Shown here: piece after piece, positions 33,534 to 42,479 of the stretch
How positions within the stretch are numbered: the first letter of the stretch is position 1
Layout of the letters: the number at the start of each line of letters is the position of its first letter
Source of the DNA: Sphingobium sp. MI1205
GTDB taxonomy: Bacteria; Pseudomonadota; Alphaproteobacteria; Sphingomonadales; Sphingomonadaceae
Direction: 5' to 3'
Assembly (NCBI RefSeq): GCF_001563285.1
Contig: NZ_CP005189.1
Span: 310,001-374,000 of the forward strand
Length of the DNA stretch: 64,000 nucleotides
Made by a program: the position numbers and the translations under genes
The notes under the pieces: generated by a model
What the model saw: only the letters and a program-made list of their open reading frames with translations
Databases searched by the model: none
Told to the model about the DNA's origin: nothing

Positions 33534-34703
33534 TCACCCGTTCCGCTTCAGGCTGTCCAGCGCGTCGAGATCGTCGATCGCCACGACGATGCGCCGGATA
33601 AACTCCACGGTGATGTCCCGTGGCTGCATGTCCGGCACATCGCCGAGCGGTGTCAGGGTCATGGTCCACCAGGCGAGCGTGGTAAGGAGCTGCTGGCGGT
33701 AGTTGAGCATGGCATCGTCGAACGACATGGTCTCGCCGCCGGCGCGTGCGAGCGCGTCGAGGTAATGGCGGAGCAGATCCTGTTCCCATGCCCGCCGCTG
33801 CTCGACCGTCAACGCGGTCACGATGGTGTATGCAACGTCGCGTGACCAGTGCCCCTTGGACGTCACCTGCCAGTCGCCGAGGCCCATCCGCCCGGCGTCG
33901 GTGATGTACCAGTTCTTGAGGTGGACGTCGCCGTGTGTCACCGTCAGCGGCAGTTCGCCGTGCCGGGCGGAGGCCATCAGTGTCGCTGGCCACACTTCCG
34001 CCTCGCGCGCCATCAGGCGGGGCGGCACGACGTCCTCGGCTGCGCGCAGACCCGCCTCGCACATGCCTTTGAAATCATGGTCGCGGTCCAGCGCGGCGAA
34101 TCGGTCGTCGTAACGGAAGAGATGTGCAAGCTGTCCCCTCTCCTCCAGTTGCGGCGACTGATAGAACTGGCCGTGCAGTGTCGCCAGCAGGTCCATCTGG
34201 TCGATGACCCGTTCGCGCGTCATCTGCGTATGATGGTTGCAGAAGGTTACGCTGTCGCCCAAGTCGCGCAGCATCACGATGGACGCATAGGATACCGGAT
34301 CGTAGGCAGCGAGATAGGCCTGCGGCGCCTCGATGGCGAGCTGTGGCCGGATGACATTGTAGAAGGTCGTTTCGCTGAGTAATCCGGAGGTCGAAAGAAG
34401 CAGACGGTTGCGCAAATCGACCGTGGCCTTGCAGAAGACCGACGCAGGCAGGCCCAGCGCCTGTCCGGCGGCATTGTATTGCACGAAGATGCGGCGGCGA
34501 TTGGACGTACCGGAATCGGGCAGGTCGAGCCGAATGGCGGTTACCTCCGCCTCCGGATGATCCTTGCACAAGATGTGCGTCATCCATTCGGGCGTGATCG
34601 CTTCATAGCGCCAGGGAATGTCGCCGGGCCGTCGTGCCGGGCGATCTTCGCGCATGTCCCTCTCATAGCATTGCCGGATCTGATCCGCCTTGCGCTCGTC
34701 CAT
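33534..34703 (-). CDS. phosphotransferase of the APH/ecdysteroid-kinase-like superfamily
   Basis: Protein of 389 aa with the protein-kinase-like aminoglycoside phosphotransferase/EcKinase fold: catalytic loop HGDVHLKN at 257-264 and metal-binding GDWQ at 276-279, with MLRDLGD near 144. GACAGGAGAG precedes the ATG. Members phosphorylate small-molecule hydroxyls (choline, aminoglycosides, ecdysteroids, acyl-CoA precursors). It is the last gene of the unit Baeyer-Villiger monooxygenase-hydrolase-kinase, so it may phosphorylate the hydroxy-acid or alcohol released by ester cleavage. That role is inference. Confidence 0.85.
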   Translation of the reverse strand: MDERKADQIRQCYERDMREDRPARRPGDIPWRYEAITPEWMTHILCKDHPEAEVTAIRLDLPDSGTSNRRRIFVQYNAAGQALGLPASVFCKATVDLRNRLLLSTSGLLSETTFYNVIRPQLAIEAPQAYLAAYDPVSYASIVMLRDLGDSVTFCNHHTQMTRERVIDQMDLLATLHGQFYQSPQLEERGQLAHLFRYDDRFAALDRDHDFKGMCEAGLRAAEDVVPPRLMAREAEVWPATLMASARHGELPLTVTHGDVHLKNWYITDAGRMGLGDWQVTSKGHWSRDVAYTIVTALTVEQRRAWEQDLLRHYLDALARAGGETMSFDDAMLNYRQQLLTTLAWWTMTLTPLGDVPDMQPRDITVEFIRRIVVAIDDLDALDSLKRNG

Positions 34704-34788
34704 ATTCTCTCCTGTCGCGCACGCTCGGCGCTATCGTTATTGCCGAATTGGTGTGCTGGCAAACGATATGTGTTCGTTCTGTTCCAGG

Positions 34789-35673
34789 TCAGCCGATCGT
34801 ATCGGCGAAGGCGGCGATCGACGCAAGTGTCCGGGCCGTTTCGCTGCTGTCTGGCTGGAAGATCGGCCAAACATGGGGAAGGTCGGGCGCGACCGTCAAC
34901 TCCACGCGTCCCCCTGCCCTCGCCAGCAGTCCCGCGAACGCGACCGCATCGTCACGCAGCACCTCATGCGCACTGGCACACAGCCAAGCTGGCGGGAACA
35001 ATCCGGCGTCCGCATCGAGCACTGACGGGATCGTGGCATCCGCTCGATAGCCTTCCGCAGCGTCGAGCGCCGCCTGTCTGGAGAACATCGTGTCGGTCGC
35101 GGCGGCCGACACGAAGCTCTCACCGCTTGCAGAGAGGTCGAGCCAGGGGGACAGCAGGATCAAGGCATCGGGGCGGCGTTTTCCCGATGTCGCGGCCGCG
35201 AGCGCCAACGCAGCGGCCAGCCCACCGCCGGCCGACTCGCCGGCGACGATGAGGCGCGGCTGGCCGAGCAAAGAATCATAGACTTCGGCCGCGCTCGCCA
35301 GCGCCGCCGGGTAGGGATGCTCCGGCGCAAGCGCATAGGCAGGCAGGACGACCTCCAGGCCGGTCCGGGCGGCGATCCGTGAAGCCCACCCCGCCGAAAG
35401 CTCCGGCCTGCCCACGCGGTAGCCGCCGCCATGGAAATAAATCATCGTGCCGCTGACGGCGGCAGGTGTCGCCACCAGGCACCGAATCGCTCCGATCTGC
35501 CGCTGAGAAAGGCTGACTGCGGGATCGCCGATCTGGATCGCCTCTAACCCGATCACCTGTTCGCGGGTCGCCAACAGTTCGGCGTCGGCTGGCTTACCAG
35601 GTTGCAGTGGCGGTAACCCCCAACGGGTCAGCACATCCATGGTATCTTCAATCGAACTGGAAATCATCAACAT
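34789..35673 (-). CDS. alpha/beta hydrolase (HSL-type esterase)
   Basis: Esterase of 294 aa in the hormone-sensitive-lipase group: oxyanion motif HGGG (81-84), nucleophile elbow G-E-S147-A-G, then an acidic residue in HEVLRDDA and a His in LPHVWP. The start at 35673 follows GAAGGTGA and overlaps the last 26 bases of the Baeyer-Villiger gene. The pairing is a classic one: the monooxygenase turns a ketone into an ester or lactone, and this enzyme hydrolyses it. Confidence 0.92.
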   Translation of the reverse strand: MLMISSSIEDTMDVLTRWGLPPLQPGKPADAELLATREQVIGLEAIQIGDPAVSLSQRQIGAIRCLVATPAAVSGTMIYFHGGGYRVGRPELSAGWASRIAARTGLEVVLPAYALAPEHPYPAALASAAEVYDSLLGQPRLIVAGESAGGGLAAALALAAATSGKRRPDALILLSPWLDLSASGESFVSAAATDTMFSRQAALDAAEGYRADATIPSVLDADAGLFPPAWLCASAHEVLRDDAVAFAGLLARAGGRVELTVAPDLPHVWPIFQPDSSETARTLASIAAFADTIG

Positions 35674-37561
35674 TCACCTTCGCAACCATCTGATGATAAT
35701 CCTGCGTTTCCCAAGGCATGAAGATGCCGGAACGCCCATGCTCATTCACATAGTAGCTGGCACCGCCCATTTCCCAGATAAGATTCTTCATGGCTTCGTC
35801 CATGCCGGCATTATAGTCTTCGAAGACCTTCTGCTTGACCTCCATCACCTCATGTCCCTGCTCGATCATGTGGACGAGAGCCTGGCCAATATATCGCGCC
35901 CAGATTTCCGCCCATGAATAAAAGCCACCCGATCGCGGCGAACCATTGGGGCCGTAGAAGATGAAGAAGTTGGGGAAGTCGGGAACGGTGATGCCCAGAT
36001 AGGAGCGGGCGCCATCCTTCAGCCACAGGTCGTCAAAAGTCGCGCCGTTGCGGCCGCGGTAACGCGTCGGCCAGAAATATTCCGGCGTCGCAAATCCCGT
36101 ACCGAGCACGATGGCGTCGAACGGGCGTTCCACACCGTCCTCGCCACGGATTCCGGTCGGCGTGATGCGATCGATCCCGCCGGAATAGAGTTCGACGTTG
36201 TCGCGCAACAGCGCGTCGTAAAAACCATTGTCGACGACCAGCCGGCGCACCAGCGGTGCATGATCGGGCGTCAGCCGTTCGGCGAGGCCGGGTATCGAAC
36301 CGACCTTGCCCCGGATGTAATCGCGCAACACGCCCCTGACCTTGTCGTTGCGCTCGCTGACGATGCCGCCTGTCGCCTGCCATTCGGGATCATGATATTG
36401 CAAGCCCTGCATCGACTGGCCGGTCAGATGGGCTGAGAAGCAGTACCAGTTCCAGTAATAAGGAATATTGTCGAACAGCCAGCGCAGTTCCGGCCCGATC
36501 GGCTGTTTGTAGTTCTCGAACGCCATCACCCATTCGGGAGTGCGCTGGTAGATGCCGAGAAACCCCGCCTGTTCGGCGACGATCGGCGCCAGCTGCGAGC
36601 CGGTTGACCCGGTGCCGATGAGGGCGATCCGCTTGCCGGAGACGTCGAGCGACCGGTCCCATTCGGTGGTGTGGAAGATCGGACCGTGGAACCCGTCTAG
36701 CCCCGATATGTCGGGACGCTTGGGCTTGTTGAAAAGCCCCGCTGCGCTGATGAGGATATGCGGCCTGTGCACCGTCTCCGCGCCGTCGCGCCCGCGCAGC
36801 ACAACCTCCCAGCACCGCTCCGGCTCCAGCCACTCCGCCGACACCATTTCCATGCCGAGGGTAATGTCGTCGCGGACGCCATATTTGTCGATGACGTAAT
36901 TGAGGTACTTCATCGACTCGTTGCGCGCCGCGAAGAACTCTGACCAAGGATAGTTTTTTTCGAACTTGAACTGATACAGGTAGCTCGACGTATCGACCCT
37001 CGCATCCGGATAGTCGTTCGTGCACCAGGTGCCGCCGATATCGGGGTTGCGGTCATAGACGTGAAAAGGAATGCCGAGCCGCTTGAGCTGGATGGCCGCA
37101 GCGATGCCGCTGATTCCCGCCCCGACGATCATGATGTCGAACTTGTCTGCGTTCGGCGGCACGGAGCCGCCGGACCACCGAACGTCGCGCGGATAGTCTT
37201 CGAAGGCGAGTTCCTCGTAACCGAAGCGCTCATCATTCTCCGACAGCGGCTTGCCTGCAAAGATTGCCATCAGCGTCGCTGCCTCGGCGCGTGAGGGCGG
37301 CGGGGGAAGGAGATCTCGTCTATGGTGATTTTCCACCCATTCGAGCGCCTTGTCCTTGATCAATTGCTGATATTCGGGCGGCGTCGCGTAGGCGACCAGC
37401 GCTCCGCCGCGGATCGGGGACTCGATCGTGGGAATCGCTGCGAGTTCCGGATCGCCGGTAAGCTGATGAATCGCCATCCGCAGGACGTTCATGGACGCCA
37501 TGTCGAGCGCGCGGCGAACGAGCGCCGGATCGAACGCTGCTACGTCAATGGTACTGGGCAT
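35648..37561 (-). CDS. Baeyer-Villiger monooxygenase (N-terminally extended class)
   Basis: FAD/NADPH monooxygenase of 637 aa, longer than the cyclohexanone type by about 135 N-terminal residues, as in steroid/acetone-type enzymes. The ATG at 37561 follows AAGGAGAGG. FAD motif GAGISG at 147-152, DIGGTWCTNDYPDARVD near 174-190, canonical fingerprint FHGPIFHTTEW at 291-301 with its His, NADPH motif GTGSTG after it. Catalyses oxygen insertion next to a ketone, giving an ester or lactone. First gene of an operon with the esterase and phosphotransferase. Confidence 0.95.
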   Translation of the reverse strand: MPSTIDVAAFDPALVRRALDMASMNVLRMAIHQLTGDPELAAIPTIESPIRGGALVAYATPPEYQQLIKDKALEWVENHHRRDLLPPPPSRAEAATLMAIFAGKPLSENDERFGYEELAFEDYPRDVRWSGGSVPPNADKFDIMIVGAGISGIAAAIQLKRLGIPFHVYDRNPDIGGTWCTNDYPDARVDTSSYLYQFKFEKNYPWSEFFAARNESMKYLNYVIDKYGVRDDITLGMEMVSAEWLEPERCWEVVLRGRDGAETVHRPHILISAAGLFNKPKRPDISGLDGFHGPIFHTTEWDRSLDVSGKRIALIGTGSTGSQLAPIVAEQAGFLGIYQRTPEWVMAFENYKQPIGPELRWLFDNIPYYWNWYCFSAHLTGQSMQGLQYHDPEWQATGGIVSERNDKVRGVLRDYIRGKVGSIPGLAERLTPDHAPLVRRLVVDNGFYDALLRDNVELYSGGIDRITPTGIRGEDGVERPFDAIVLGTGFATPEYFWPTRYRGRNGATFDDLWLKDGARSYLGITVPDFPNFFIFYGPNGSPRSGGFYSWAEIWARYIGQALVHMIEQGHEVMEVKQKVFEDYNAGMDEAMKNLIWEMGGASYYVNEHGRSGIFMPWETQDYHQMVAKVNVDDFQFD

Positions 37562-38376
37562 GCCCTTCCTCTCCTTGTGCGACCCTGTGGGGGCCTGCGT
37601 GATGCTGTGGTAACGATGCGAACGATATCGCCGCAGAGGTCGGCCTTCGTCCATCGCTCGTTGAGCCACAGCTTGATGCCTTTTTGTGCAAGTGGCAGAA
37701 GCGGACGCACCTTTTTCAGGGCCGACAATGCAAAGGACATCAGGGAGCAGGGAACCGTCGCCTTTCCAAAAGCATGAGTTGCGGCCATGGAGCAGCGACG
37801 TCTGTCAATGACATCAAGAAAGACAACAAGCAGTTGCCCAGAGTGCATTTGACCGACACACCATCGCACCATATGGTGCGCATAGTTACAATCTATATAC
37901 TAACATGTCTTCGCCCCTGAGCTTCGGCACTGGCAAAAAATCTGCCTGATGCCGGCAGTGCGGCGAAGAGAGGGGGAGTTGTGCCGAATCTATATGGGGT
38001 CGCACGCTTGCGACTGGCGCCGCATCGGGCATTATCGCCAAATCGCGCCAGCATTTGCAGTATCCAGTGCCTTCGCGCGCTATGGGTATGAATGCCAAGG
38101 CCAAACCGAAGCTAGCGGCAGAGCCGATTTCGGCTGCGCCTTCGCGATTCTTCATTCCGTCGAAGAGCAGGGCCTCGGCCCCCGCCTGCCCAGATCAGGA
38201 GCGCAAGCACCGCGAGGTAAATCCTGGTCAACCGGAGGCAGGCGCAGCCCTGTCCGTCCGGCATACCGGAGTGGGTCTATGACAGCGACATAAAAGGCCG
38301 GTTCATGTCAGCCGGACGGCCATCAGGTCGCCGACAGTAAAGCATGGCCAATTTTTTTGAATGGGGAGGACATATA
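37562..38376. other. long divergent intergenic region
   Basis: 815 bases between the minus-strand Baeyer-Villiger operon and the plus-strand TonB receptor. Apart from the palindrome and promoter-like site at 37849-37880, I see no gene; short frames here lack any recognisable family. Such length could hold a long leader or a small RNA, but nothing in it folds obviously. Confidence 0.4.
37849..37880 (+). promoter_or_regulatory. sigma70-like promoter overlapped by a 16-bp palindrome
   Basis: TTGACC (37849-37854), a 17-bp spacer, then TATGGT (37872-37877). The -10 lies inside the perfect palindrome CGCACCATATGGTGCG (37865-37880). A bound repressor would block the promoter. The nearest plus-strand gene is the TonB receptor about 500 bp away, so either the leader is long or an unseen transcript starts here; the palindrome may also control the divergent operon. 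Confidence 0.4.
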
Positions 38377-40632
38377 ATGACATCCAGTCTAACATTTTGC
38401 CGCAGTGTCTCGACGATGGCCTTGGCCATGGCGGCGATTGCGTTGCCGACCGTGGCCGAGGCGCAGGGCACAACGCAACCCGCCACCGCTCAGCAGACGC
38501 AGGGCAGTCCGGTCGACGATGCAATCGTGGTCACCGCACGCAAGCGGGAAGAAACGATCCAGAACGTGCCGACCACGGTCACAGCGGTCGGCAGCGAATC
38601 GCTGGAAACCCGAGCGGTGACGGATCTTCGCGCCCTCAGCGGGTATGTGCCGAACGTGACTGTCGAGCAGGCGACCACCTCATCCTCGGGATCACAGATC
38701 TTCCTGCGCGGCATCGGCATCGACAATACCGGCTTTAACACCGATCCCACGGTTGGCGTTTATCTTGACGATATTTTCATCGGCCGCCTGGTCGGATCGA
38801 TGGTCGGCGCTCTTGATATGGAACGCATCGAGGTGCTGCGCGGGCCGCAGGGCACGCTCTACGGGCGCAATGCCACCGCCGGCGCAGTGAAATACGTGAC
38901 CGTCAAGCCCAACCTTGACGACAGCAGCGCGAAATTCTCCGCCACGGTCGGGAGTCGCGATCGCGTCACCTTACGCGGCTCGGCCAATATCGTGCTGGTC
39001 CCGGACAAGCTTGCCCTGCTCGCAAGCGCACAGTGGCACAAGCAGGAGGGATATATCACCCTCTACGACGCCGCTGGCGCCGACACGGGACTGCGTTCGA
39101 ACGCACGCGATGTCCAGGATTATCGCCTTGCCCTGCGCTACCAGGCTAGCGATGCGATGACGATCGATATTACAGGAGATTATTCGCACAATCGTTCGGG
39201 GCTTCAGTCGCTGACACCGACTAACTGCGCCGCACTCGGCACGCGCCCGGGCACGGTGTATGATGCAGCGACGGACAGCTTCGGCCCCGGACAGGTCAAT
39301 GCGGGGCAGCTGGAACGCTGCCCGCTGTTCTACAATGATCCCTATGCAAGCTACATTGGCCCGTTCAACTATAATGATCCGAAGTTTGACTCGGCCGGCA
39401 TATCTGGCACGATCGCCTATGATCTGGACTGGGCCACGTTGAAGTCGGTCACCGGATATCGCGGGTTCCGCGATATCTTTGTCAGCGCTCTTTATGCAAA
39501 GCCGCTGCCGTCGCTTAACGTCAACCTGGTCAACCGGCTCAAGCAACGGCAGTTCCAGCAAGAGTTTCAACTGAGTTCCAATGGCCGGTCCTTCATCGAT
39601 TACACGGTCGGCCTGTTCTATTACAATGAGAAGGTCGATTCCGATTACCGCACACAGATCGGTGCGGGAGCCGGGCCGCTTCCCCTGCCCCGCCTCAATC
39701 TCGATTCGCAGAAAACGAACAGCTATGCCGTCTACGGCGAGATCTATATCCATCCGATGGAGCGTCTCGAACTGACGCTTGGCGGACGGATGTCGTGGGA
39801 CAACAAGGATGTCGACCGCCAGCTGTTTCCGACCACTGCCTCCACGACTCCCAGCCTGACCTATAAGGGCAGCATCAAGACCGACGTTTTCACGCCAAAG
39901 ATCGGCATCAGCTATCAACTCGAAGATGCGCTGCTTTATGCAACCTATTCCCAGGGCTATCGCTCGGCTGGATGGGCCAACACCACAGCGACGTCGCTCG
40001 CAAATCTGATGCTGGAATTTGGAACCGAGGACGAGAAATCGTACGAGGCCGGGATCAAGTCGCAGTTCTTCGACCGCAGGCTGACGCTGAATCTCGCTGC
40101 ATTTCAGGCCGAGTATAACAACCTTCAGGCGACTTTGACCGCCAACGGTCAGACCATCGTGGTCACTTCCGATGCCCGCATTCAGGGATTGGAGCTGGAA
40201 GCCTCGGTTCGGCCGCTCCCGGGCCTCAATATCTTCGGCAACCTCGCGCTGATGAAAGACAAGTATCTCAAGCAGCCGCCGGGTCTGTTCTACGCGCGGC
40301 GGCTTAAGCATCTGGCGCGGGAGAGCTTTCTGCTTGGCTTCAATTACGATCAAGGCGTGCCGCAGATCAAAGGCAACATTTTCCTGGGCGCCGATGTCCG
40401 GTATCAGGGGAAGGCGTTTCGTAATGTCGCGAACACCATCGATCAGAAGAGCGGCGCCTATACGCTCGTCAACGCCCATATCGGTTATCGCAGCGAAGAC
40501 GAGCGCTACACCGTCACGTTGGGCGGCACCAACATCACCAACAAGACCTATTATCTGCTTGGCACCGAGAATCAGACGCGCAGCTATCAGCCACCGCGCG
40601 AATGGTATCTGACGCTCGCGACGCAATTCTAA
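38377..40632 (+). CDS. TonB-dependent receptor
   Basis: Outer-membrane receptor of 751 aa. The ATG at 38377 has GGGGAGG eight bases upstream; the ORF start 11 codons earlier does not. The signal peptide ends VAEA-QG, the TonB-box region is AIVVTARKREE, the plug has VLRGPQGTLYGRNATAGA, and the C-terminus ends LATQF. The plug sequence (GIGIDNTGFNTDPTVGVYLD) belongs to the large sphingomonad group linked to aromatic and terpenoid uptake. A hairpin follows, then an SDR gene on the same strand. Confidence 0.94.
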   Translation: MTSSLTFCRSVSTMALAMAAIALPTVAEAQGTTQPATAQQTQGSPVDDAIVVTARKREETIQNVPTTVTAVGSESLETRAVTDLRALSGYVPNVTVEQATTSSSGSQIFLRGIGIDNTGFNTDPTVGVYLDDIFIGRLVGSMVGALDMERIEVLRGPQGTLYGRNATAGAVKYVTVKPNLDDSSAKFSATVGSRDRVTLRGSANIVLVPDKLALLASAQWHKQEGYITLYDAAGADTGLRSNARDVQDYRLALRYQASDAMTIDITGDYSHNRSGLQSLTPTNCAALGTRPGTVYDAATDSFGPGQVNAGQLERCPLFYNDPYASYIGPFNYNDPKFDSAGISGTIAYDLDWATLKSVTGYRGFRDIFVSALYAKPLPSLNVNLVNRLKQRQFQQEFQLSSNGRSFIDYTVGLFYYNEKVDSDYRTQIGAGAGPLPLPRLNLDSQKTNSYAVYGEIYIHPMERLELTLGGRMSWDNKDVDRQLFPTTASTTPSLTYKGSIKTDVFTPKIGISYQLEDALLYATYSQGYRSAGWANTTATSLANLMLEFGTEDEKSYEAGIKSQFFDRRLTLNLAAFQAEYNNLQATLTANGQTIVVTSDARIQGLELEASVRPLPGLNIFGNLALMKDKYLKQPPGLFYARRLKHLARESFLLGFNYDQGVPQIKGNIFLGADVRYQGKAFRNVANTIDQKSGAYTLVNAHIGYRSEDERYTVTLGGTNITNKTYYLLGTENQTRSYQPPREWYLTLATQF

Positions 40633-40640
40633 TTTGATCC

Positions 40641-40666
40641 GCCCGGCATCGCCAAAGGTGCCGGGC
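40641..40666 (+). terminator. hairpin between TonB receptor and SDR
   Basis: GCCCGGCATC and GGTGCCGGGC (10 bp with one G-T pair, 6-nt loop) directly after the receptor stop, with a loose TTTT at 40677. It may partly terminate or stabilise the receptor message before the SDR gene. Confidence 0.55.
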
Positions 40667-40688
40667 GCTTCGTGCATTTTCGGAGACT

Positions 40689-41504
40689 ATGATGAACAAA
40701 GGCGAAGGCCTCGATTTCTCAGGCCGCACCGCGCTAGTGGTTGGTGCTGGTGCGGGCATCGGCGAAGCGATCGTCGGGCTTCTGGCACGGCACGGTTGCA
40801 ACGTCGCCTGTGTGGATGTGGATGGCGAACGGGCCGAGGCAGTTGCCGGGCAGGCGCGCCATTTGGGGGTCAGTGCCTGCGCGATCGCGGCAAACATTCT
40901 CGATGACGATGAGGCCGCTGGCGTCGTCGCTTCAGCCCAGCAGGCGCTCGGCCCCGTCGACATTCTGATCACCGTGGTCGGATCGACGGCGTTCCGGCCG
41001 CTTCTGGAAACGAGCGCCGACGACTGGGACAAAGAGCAGCAGATCAACCTGCGCTATGTATTCATCGTGGCGCGCGAATTCGCCGCCGCGCGGGTCGCGG
41101 CTGGCGGTGGCGGGGCAATTTGCGCCGTCGCGTCAGTCAGCGGAATGATGGCGGCCAACAGGCACGCCCCTTATGGCGCGGCCAAGGCTGGTCTCATGCA
41201 CCTCGTCAAGACGATGGCAGCGGAATGGGCCGTTCACGGCATTCGCGTAAATGCCGTGGCGCCAGGCACGATCGTCACGCCGCGCTTGCCCGATACGCCG
41301 GACTGGCGCGAACGGGTCGAGGCCAGCCCGATGCCGATGCAGCGGCGCGGAACGGTCGACGAGATCGCGGGACCGGTTGTGTTTCTGTGTTCAGGTCTTG
41401 CCAGCTATGTCACCGGCCAAACGCTCGCTGTCGACGGGGGCCTGACGATCGGCAACAGCATGGCGATACCAGCAAAGCTGAAGAGCGCGCGCCCCGACGA
41501 CTGA
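40689..41504 (+). CDS. SDR-family oxidoreductase
   Basis: SDR of 271 aa. GGAG stands just before two consecutive ATG codons (40689, 40692); either may start. Cofactor site VGAGAGIGEAIV with an Asp after strand 2 (CVDVDG, NAD preference), TVVGS in place of NNAG, catalytic S...Y-G-A-A-K (ASVSGMMAANRHAPYGAAK), and VDGG near the end. It lies 56 bases after the TonB gene and converges with the LysR gene. Substrate unknown. Confidence 0.9.
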   Translation: MMNKGEGLDFSGRTALVVGAGAGIGEAIVGLLARHGCNVACVDVDGERAEAVAGQARHLGVSACAIAANILDDDEAAGVVASAQQALGPVDILITVVGSTAFRPLLETSADDWDKEQQINLRYVFIVAREFAAARVAAGGGGAICAVASVSGMMAANRHAPYGAAKAGLMHLVKTMAAEWAVHGIRVNAVAPGTIVTPRLPDTPDWRERVEASPMPMQRRGTVDEIAGPVVFLCSGLASYVTGQTLAVDGGLTIGNSMAIPAKLKSARPDD

Positions 41505-41521
41505 GGGCTTGACCGCCCATG

Positions 41522-42427
41522 TCACGCCACGACCGATTGCCGATTGGCGTCCACCAGGCGGCGCCAGGCATCGATGTAGCGCGCCAGCCAGCGGCTCTTA
41601 TCGCCCCTGCGCCAGATGATCTCGACGGGTATGCTGATTTCGATTCCCTCCACGACGACGCACTTGAAGTCTTCGGGTGTTCCGATCAACTCCGGCATCC
41701 AGGCGACACCGCCTTCTGTGGCCAGCAACGTCAAAATACCTGATATCGTAGCCGCCCGGTTGGCGATGCGCGGCTCGAAGCCGACCGCGCGGCATTTTTC
41801 GAGAAGATCCTGTTGCAGGCCGGGATTGCGGTCGGTCGCGATATGGACGAAATTTTCATCGGCCAGTTCCTCGAGCCGCACAACATCCTGACCGGCAAGC
41901 CTGTGATCCCTCTGCAGCGCCAGAAGGTAGCGGTCCTGCACGACCGTCAAATGCTCGACATCTTTGGTCAGAGCAGGATCGCCGTAGATCAGGCCGATGT
42001 CGATCTCACGTCGTTGCAACGCCCCCGGCTGGTCCATAGAAGGCATGGGCACATAGCTGACGGTCAGACCAGGAACGTCGAGGCGCACGTCGCGCAGGAT
42101 GGCAGCGAGCCGGCTCTTGCGTCCGATATCTTCCTGTAGCCCCATGCGAAGGCTGGATTCTTGGGTCGCGGCAAAGGCGCGCAGATCCTCGTTGGCCTTC
42201 TCGAAGGCAGCCATGAGACCGCGGATCCGGTCCGCATATATGACGCCGGCCGCAGACAGCTTCACCCGTCGTCCGAACCGTTCGAACAGTTCCACGCCCA
42301 GATCCGCCTCCAGATGCTGGATTTGCCGGGAGAAGGCGGAATGGACGATGTTCAGACGATCAGCGGCGCGACCGAAATGTTCTTCATCGGCGGCGGCGAG
42401 AAAACACTGAAGTCGACGGAAATTCAT
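41522..42427 (-). CDS. LysR-family transcriptional regulator
   Basis: Regulator of 301 aa. The N-terminal winged helix has the typical LysR pattern MNFRRLQCFLAAADEEHFGR, ADRLNIVHSAFSRQIQHLEA and LGVELFERFGRRV. The co-inducer domain follows from about residue 90 (LRMGLQEDIGRKSRLAAILR). It precedes, in the same direction, no gene closely, and is convergent with the SDR at 40689; the MFS and acyl-CoA dehydrogenase genes upstream on the same strand are likely targets. The effector is unknown. Confidence 0.93.
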   Translation of the reverse strand: MNFRRLQCFLAAADEEHFGRAADRLNIVHSAFSRQIQHLEADLGVELFERFGRRVKLSAAGVIYADRIRGLMAAFEKANEDLRAFAATQESSLRMGLQEDIGRKSRLAAILRDVRLDVPGLTVSYVPMPSMDQPGALQRREIDIGLIYGDPALTKDVEHLTVVQDRYLLALQRDHRLAGQDVVRLEELADENFVHIATDRNPGLQQDLLEKCRAVGFEPRIANRAATISGILTLLATEGGVAWMPELIGTPEDFKCVVVEGIEISIPVEIIWRRGDKSRWLARYIDAWRRLVDANRQSVVA

Positions 42428-42479
42428 GTCTGGCGACCAGATTGCATGTCAGTGGTTCGGGCTTGGCTCTGGTCGGACA

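Noticed and set aside
38971..40677. 568-codon minus-strand open frame
   Set aside because: Complete overlap with the TonB receptor on the other strand; no signal peptide, domain or ribosome site.
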